DNA from: Planotetraspora sp. A-T 1434
GTDB lineage: Bacteria > Actinomycetota > Actinomycetes > Streptosporangiales > Streptosporangiaceae
DNA: 64,000 nucleotides
NCBI RefSeq assembly: GCF_025420585.1
Contig: NZ_JAOEGB010000007.1
Location: forward strand, 62,001-126,000
Direction of reading: 5' to 3'
The notes under the pieces are model-generated. The model saw nothing but the letters and a program-made list of their open reading frames with translations. It had not been told where the DNA came from and made no database searches. Position 1 is the first letter of the stretch. Each line of letters begins with the position of its first letter. This document shows positions 61,245-64,000 of the stretch, piece after piece. Both the position numbers and the translations under genes were made by a program.

Positions 61245-62459
61245 ATGCGCGACTTCCCGGAGCATCCGGACTGGCTGTGGAGCAGCCCCCAGCCGAAACG
61301 GTCCTACGACGTGGTGATCGTCGGAGGCGGGGGCCACGGCCTGGCGACAGCCTACTACCTGGCCAAGAACCATGGGATCACCGACGTGGCCGTGCTGGAG
61401 CGCGGCTGGCTCGCGGGCGGCAACATGGCCCGCAACACGACGATCATCCGGTCCAACTACCTGTGGGACGAGAGCGCGGGCATCTACGAGCACGCGCTGA
61501 AGCTGTGGGAGGGACTGGAGGAGGACCTCGGCTACCCCATCCTGTTCAGCCGGCGCGGCGTGCTGAATCTCGCGCACAGCCTCCAGGACGTCCGCGAAAG
61601 CGTGCGCCGGGTTCACGCCAACCGGCTCAACGGTATCGACGCCGAATGGCTCGGCCCGGAGGAGGTCAAGGAGGTCTGCCCGATCGTCAACGTCTCGCCC
61701 GGCGTGCGCTATCCGGTGCTCGGCGCGACCTACCAGCCGCGCGCCGGGATCGCCAAGCACGACTACGTGGCGTGGGGCTACGCCCGCGCCGCGGCGGCGA
61801 TGGGCGTCCATCTGGTCGAGAACTGCGAGGTCACCGGCATCGAGGTGACCGGCGGGCGGGTGCGGGCCGTGGAGACGGCCCAGGGCCGGATCGCGGCGGG
61901 CACGGTGGCGCTGTGCGCCGCCGGGCACTCGTCCGTGGTCGGCGCGATGGCCGGGGTGAAGCTGCCGCTGCAGAGCCACCCCCTCCAGGCGCTCGTCTCC
62001 GAACTGCTCGAGCCGGTGCACCCGACCGTCGTCATGTCGAACGCCGTACACGTCTACGTCAGCCAGGCCCACAAGGGCGAGCTCGTCATGGGCGCGGGCA
62101 TCGACGCGTACAACTCCTACCGGCAGCGCGGCGCCTTCCACATCATCGAGCGGCAGATGTCGGCGGCCCTGGAGCTCTTCCCGATCTTCGCGCGGGCGCA
62201 CGTCCTGCGGACATGGGGCGGGGTGGTGGACGTCAGCCCGGACGCCTCGCCCATCGTCGGGCCGACCCCCGTCGAGAACCTGTACGTCAACTGCGGCTGG
62301 GGCACCGGCGGCTTCAAGGCCACACCGGGAGTGGGGTGGTGCTACGCGCACACCATCGCCCACGGGGAGCCCCACCCGCTCAACGCCCCCTTCTCGCTCG
62401 AACGGTTCACCACCGGCGCGCTCGTGGACGAGCACGGCGCCGCCGCCGTCGCCCACTGA
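61245..62459 (+). CDS. soxB: Sarcosine oxidase subunit beta
   Basis: 404 residues. FAD-binding [40 protein letters not shown] (the His-Arg/Asn region near FMN/FAD), [20 protein letters not shown] and [14 protein letters not shown] are typical of the heterotetrameric enzyme's beta subunit. It oxidises sarcosine to glycine with formaldehyde passed to THF. ATG 12 bp after the dimethylglycine gene, with GAAGGA before it. Confidence 0.95.
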   Translation: MRDFPEHPDWLWSSPQPKRSYDVVIVGGGGHGLATAYYLAKNHGITDVAVLERGWLAGGNMARNTTIIRSNYLWDESAGIYEHALKLWEGLEEDLGYPILFSRRGVLNLAHSLQDVRESVRRVHANRLNGIDAEWLGPEEVKEVCPIVNVSPGVRYPVLGATYQPRAGIAKHDYVAWGYARAAAAMGVHLVENCEVTGIEVTGGRVRAVETAQGRIAAGTVALCAAGHSSVVGAMAGVKLPLQSHPLQALVSELLEPVHPTVVMSNAVHVYVSQAHKGELVMGAGIDAYNSYRQRGAFHIIERQMSAALELFPIFARAHVLRTWGGVVDVSPDASPIVGPTPVENLYVNCGWGTGGFKATPGVGWCYAHTIAHGEPHPLNAPFSLERFTTGALVDEHGAAAVAH

Positions 62460-62502
62460 AACGGCCCACTGAAAACGGCCCACTGAAAACGGCCGACTGA
62501 AG
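62451..62502 (+). repeat. Tandem repeat across the soxB stop and soxD leader
   Basis: Four copies of GCCCACTGA (the last GCCGACTGA), spaced by AACG or AAACG; the first contains the soxB stop codon. Unit length is about 14 bp. Confidence 0.8.
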
Positions 62503-62516
62503 GGAACGCCTCATCG

Positions 62517-62762
62517 ATGCTGCTGATCCCCTGTCCCTGGTGCGGGCCGCGTGACGAGGCCGAGTTCCGTTACGGCGGGCAGGCGCACGTCGCCTACCCC
62601 GAGGACCCTGCGGCGCTCTCCGACGAGGAGTGGGCGCGGTACCTGTTCTTCCGCGACAACCCCAAGGGCCGGTTCGCCGAGCGGTGGAACCACACGGCGG
62701 GTTGCCGCCGCTGGTTCAACGTGGTCCGCGACACGGCCACCAACGAGTGGGTGAGCGCATGA
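62517..62762 (+). CDS. soxD: Sarcosine oxidase subunit delta
   Basis: 81 residues with the zinc motif LIPCPWCGPRDEAEF, RYLFFRDNPKGRFAERWNH and a final Cys in AGCRRWFNVVRDT. SoxD is the small zinc-binding subunit of heterotetrameric sarcosine oxidase. AAGGGAA lies about 10 nt before the ATG. Overlaps the alpha subunit gene (ATGA). Confidence 0.95.
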   Translation: MLLIPCPWCGPRDEAEFRYGGQAHVAYPEDPAALSDEEWARYLFFRDNPKGRFAERWNHTAGCRRWFNVVRDTATNEWVSA

Positions 62763-64000
62763 CGTCCCATCATCGGCGACATCGGCGGCCGGGGTTCGGG
62801 GGCGAGCCGCTGCGGTTCCGCTTCGACGGGCAGGACTACGAGGGCCTCCGCGGCGACACCCTGGCCTCCGCGCTCCTCGCCAACGGCGTGCGGACGGTCG
62901 CGACCAGCGCCGCGCTCGGCCGCCCAAGGGGGATCTACGCCTCCTGGACCGAGGAGCCGAACGCGATCGTCCAGATCGAGCACCCCTTCCCCGAGCCGAT
63001 GCTGCAGGCCACGACCGTCGAGCTGTACGACGGGCTGGTGGCCACCGGCCTGACGGGGAGGGGCCGGCTGAGCGACCGGCCCGACCCGGCGCGCCACGAC
63101 GCGGTCCACGCGCACTGCGACGTGCTGGTGGTCGGCGCCGGACCGGCCGGGCTGGCGGCCGCGCGGGCCGCTGCCGGCTCGGGCGCACGGGTGATCCTCG
63201 CCGACGACCGGCCCATCGCGGGCGGCAGCCTGCCGGACACGGCCGAGACCGTTGACGGCGTGCCCGGAGCGGCGTGGGCCTCGGCCGTGGCCGCCGACCT
63301 GGCGGGCCGTCCCGACGTGCGGGTGCTCAGCCGCACCAGCGTGTTCGGCTACTACGACGACAACTACCTGGTCGCGGTCGAACGCCGCGGCGAGTGGGGT
63401 GGTCAGGGACGGGCGCGGGAGCGGGTCTGGCGCATCAGGGCCGGTCGGGTCGTGCTGGCCACGGGAGCGCACGAGCGGCCGATCGCCTTCGCCGACAACG
63501 ACCGGCCCGGTGTCATGCTCGCCGGGGCCGCCCGCGCCTACGCCAACCGCTACGGCGTCCTTCCGGGCCGCCGTGCGGTCGTGTTCACCGCCGGCGACAG
63601 CGCCTACGCCGCCGCCCGCGACCTCGCGTCCGCCGGCGTGGAGATCGCCGCCATCGTGGACGTACGGCAGGCGCCCGGCGCTCGCTGGGACGGTGCGGAG
63701 ATCCTCTCCGGGCACGTCGTCACCGGCGTGGGCGGCGACGGGGCCGTCTCCTCGGTGAGCGTTTCGGACGGGCGGGAGATCCAGGCCGACCTGCTTCTCG
63801 TGTCGGGCGGCTGGAACCCGGTGGTCCACCTGTTCGGCCAGGCGGGCGGGGAACTGCGCTACGACGAGGGAATCGGCTCTTTCGTCCCCCGCTCCGCCCG
63901 GCAGGCCCTGGAGGTCGCCGGGGCCGCTCGCGGGGTGTTCAGCCTGTCCGGTTGTCTGGAGGACGGCGCCGCCGCCGGGGCGCGCGCCGCCGAGGCGGCC
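62759..64000 (+). CDS. soxA: Sarcosine oxidase subunit alpha (3' end outside window)
   Basis: Open frame of 414 codons to the window edge; the full protein is usually about 950-1000 residues. N-terminal 2Fe-2S-fold-like region (LRFRFDGQDYEGLRGDTLAS, RPRGIYASWTEEPNAIVQIE), then NAD-binding CDVLVVGAGPAGLAAARAAA and VVLATGAHERPIAFADNDRP. Carries NAD and part of the THF-linked activity. Translationally coupled to soxD; the gamma subunit gene would lie beyond the edge. Confidence 0.94.
   Translation, partial: MTSHHRRHRRPGFGGEPLRFRFDGQDYEGLRGDTLASALLANGVRTVATSAALGRPRGIYASWTEEPNAIVQIEHPFPEPMLQATTVELYDGLVATGLTGRGRLSDRPDPARHDAVHAHCDVLVVGAGPAGLAAARAAAGSGARVILADDRPIAGGSLPDTAETVDGVPGAAWASAVAADLAGRPDVRVLSRTSVFGYYDDNYLVAVERRGEWGGQGRARERVWRIRAGRVVLATGAHERPIAFADNDRPGVMLAGAARAYANRYGVLPGRRAVVFTAGDSAYAAARDLASAGVEIAAIVDVRQAPGARWDGAEILSGHVVTGVGGDGAVSSVSVSDGREIQADLLLVSGGWNPVVHLFGQAGGELRYDEGIGSFVPRSARQALEVAGAARGVFSLSGCLEDGAAAGARAAEAA

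Overview
The window is high-GC DNA (about 70% G+C) with GTG starts, overlapping ATGA/GTGA gene junctions, F420-type and cobalamin genes, a GerW-like sporulation protein and secreted ricin-B-lectin enzymes. This fits a sporulating filamentous actinomycete, most likely Streptosporangiaceae (Nonomuraea/Microbispora/Streptosporangium type). The family placement is inference; the actinomycete placement is firm. No tRNA, rRNA or CRISPR array was seen.

Left edge (1-9.4 kb): a minus-strand operon of a ROK regulator, a Tat-type family 5 solute-binding lipoprotein and two DppB/DppC-type permeases, with a good promoter and an inverted repeat just before the ROK gene. Next is a small Cys-containing protein. 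A plus-strand unit follows: a 14-TM drug-efflux-type MFS protein fused to three carboxypeptidase-regulatory-like domains, a YceI protein with the same kind of domain, and a MarR regulator. Two near-identical palindromes precede the unit.

Cobalamin region (9.35-34.2 kb): two minus-strand cobalamin riboswitches are visible. The one at about 14.3 kb precedes cobN, which is followed without an obvious terminator by a cytochrome P450 and an F420/FMN split-barrel protein. The one at about 32.05 kb precedes a nine-gene operon: cbtB, cbtA, a chelatase I/D fusion, cobO, cobB, cobL, cobM, cobH, cobIJ. Around these lie cobG (plus), cbiD (minus), cobK (plus), a divergent histidine-phosphatase-fold gene (plus) and cobQ (minus). 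Oxygen-dependent CobG coexists with CbiD, and no cobF or cbiG is seen here. Inside the region are a DesK/DesR-like two-component system, a secreted hydrolase with a membrane acyltransferase, and a 1-kb islet. The islet holds a DUF6247/RelE-like pair and an integrase relic, and is bounded by direct repeats of the 3' end of cobIJ. It looks like a decayed integrative element that used cobIJ as its attachment site.

Beta-glucan region (34.7-49.4 kb): three secreted proteins carrying ricin-B-lectin modules (a beta-helix protein, a GH16 beta-1,3-glucanase and a GH30 enzyme), a sugar ABC importer (binding protein and two permeases), a GH1 beta-glucosidase and three ROK regulators. Together these read as a system that digests fungal-wall-type beta-1,3/1,6-glucan outside the cell, imports the oligosaccharides and cleaves them inside.

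Miscellaneous region (49.6-54.6 kb): an AI-2E-family permease, a GerW-like protein, a SnoaL-like protein, a DUF1877-like protein, a Pro-rich membrane protein coupled to a DUF4239 protein, a truncated NAD(P)-binding gene and an SPW-repeat membrane protein.

Right edge (54.8-64.0 kb): one-carbon catabolism of choline and glycine betaine. It has a Rieske ferredoxin plus Rieske oxygenase (betaine demethylation), an IclR regulator, a GMC choline dehydrogenase, a dimethylglycine oxidase/dehydrogenase, and sarcosine oxidase subunits beta, delta and alpha (alpha runs off the window). The set would take choline to glycine with methyl groups passed to tetrahydrofolate; betaine aldehyde dehydrogenase and the gamma subunit are not in the window.
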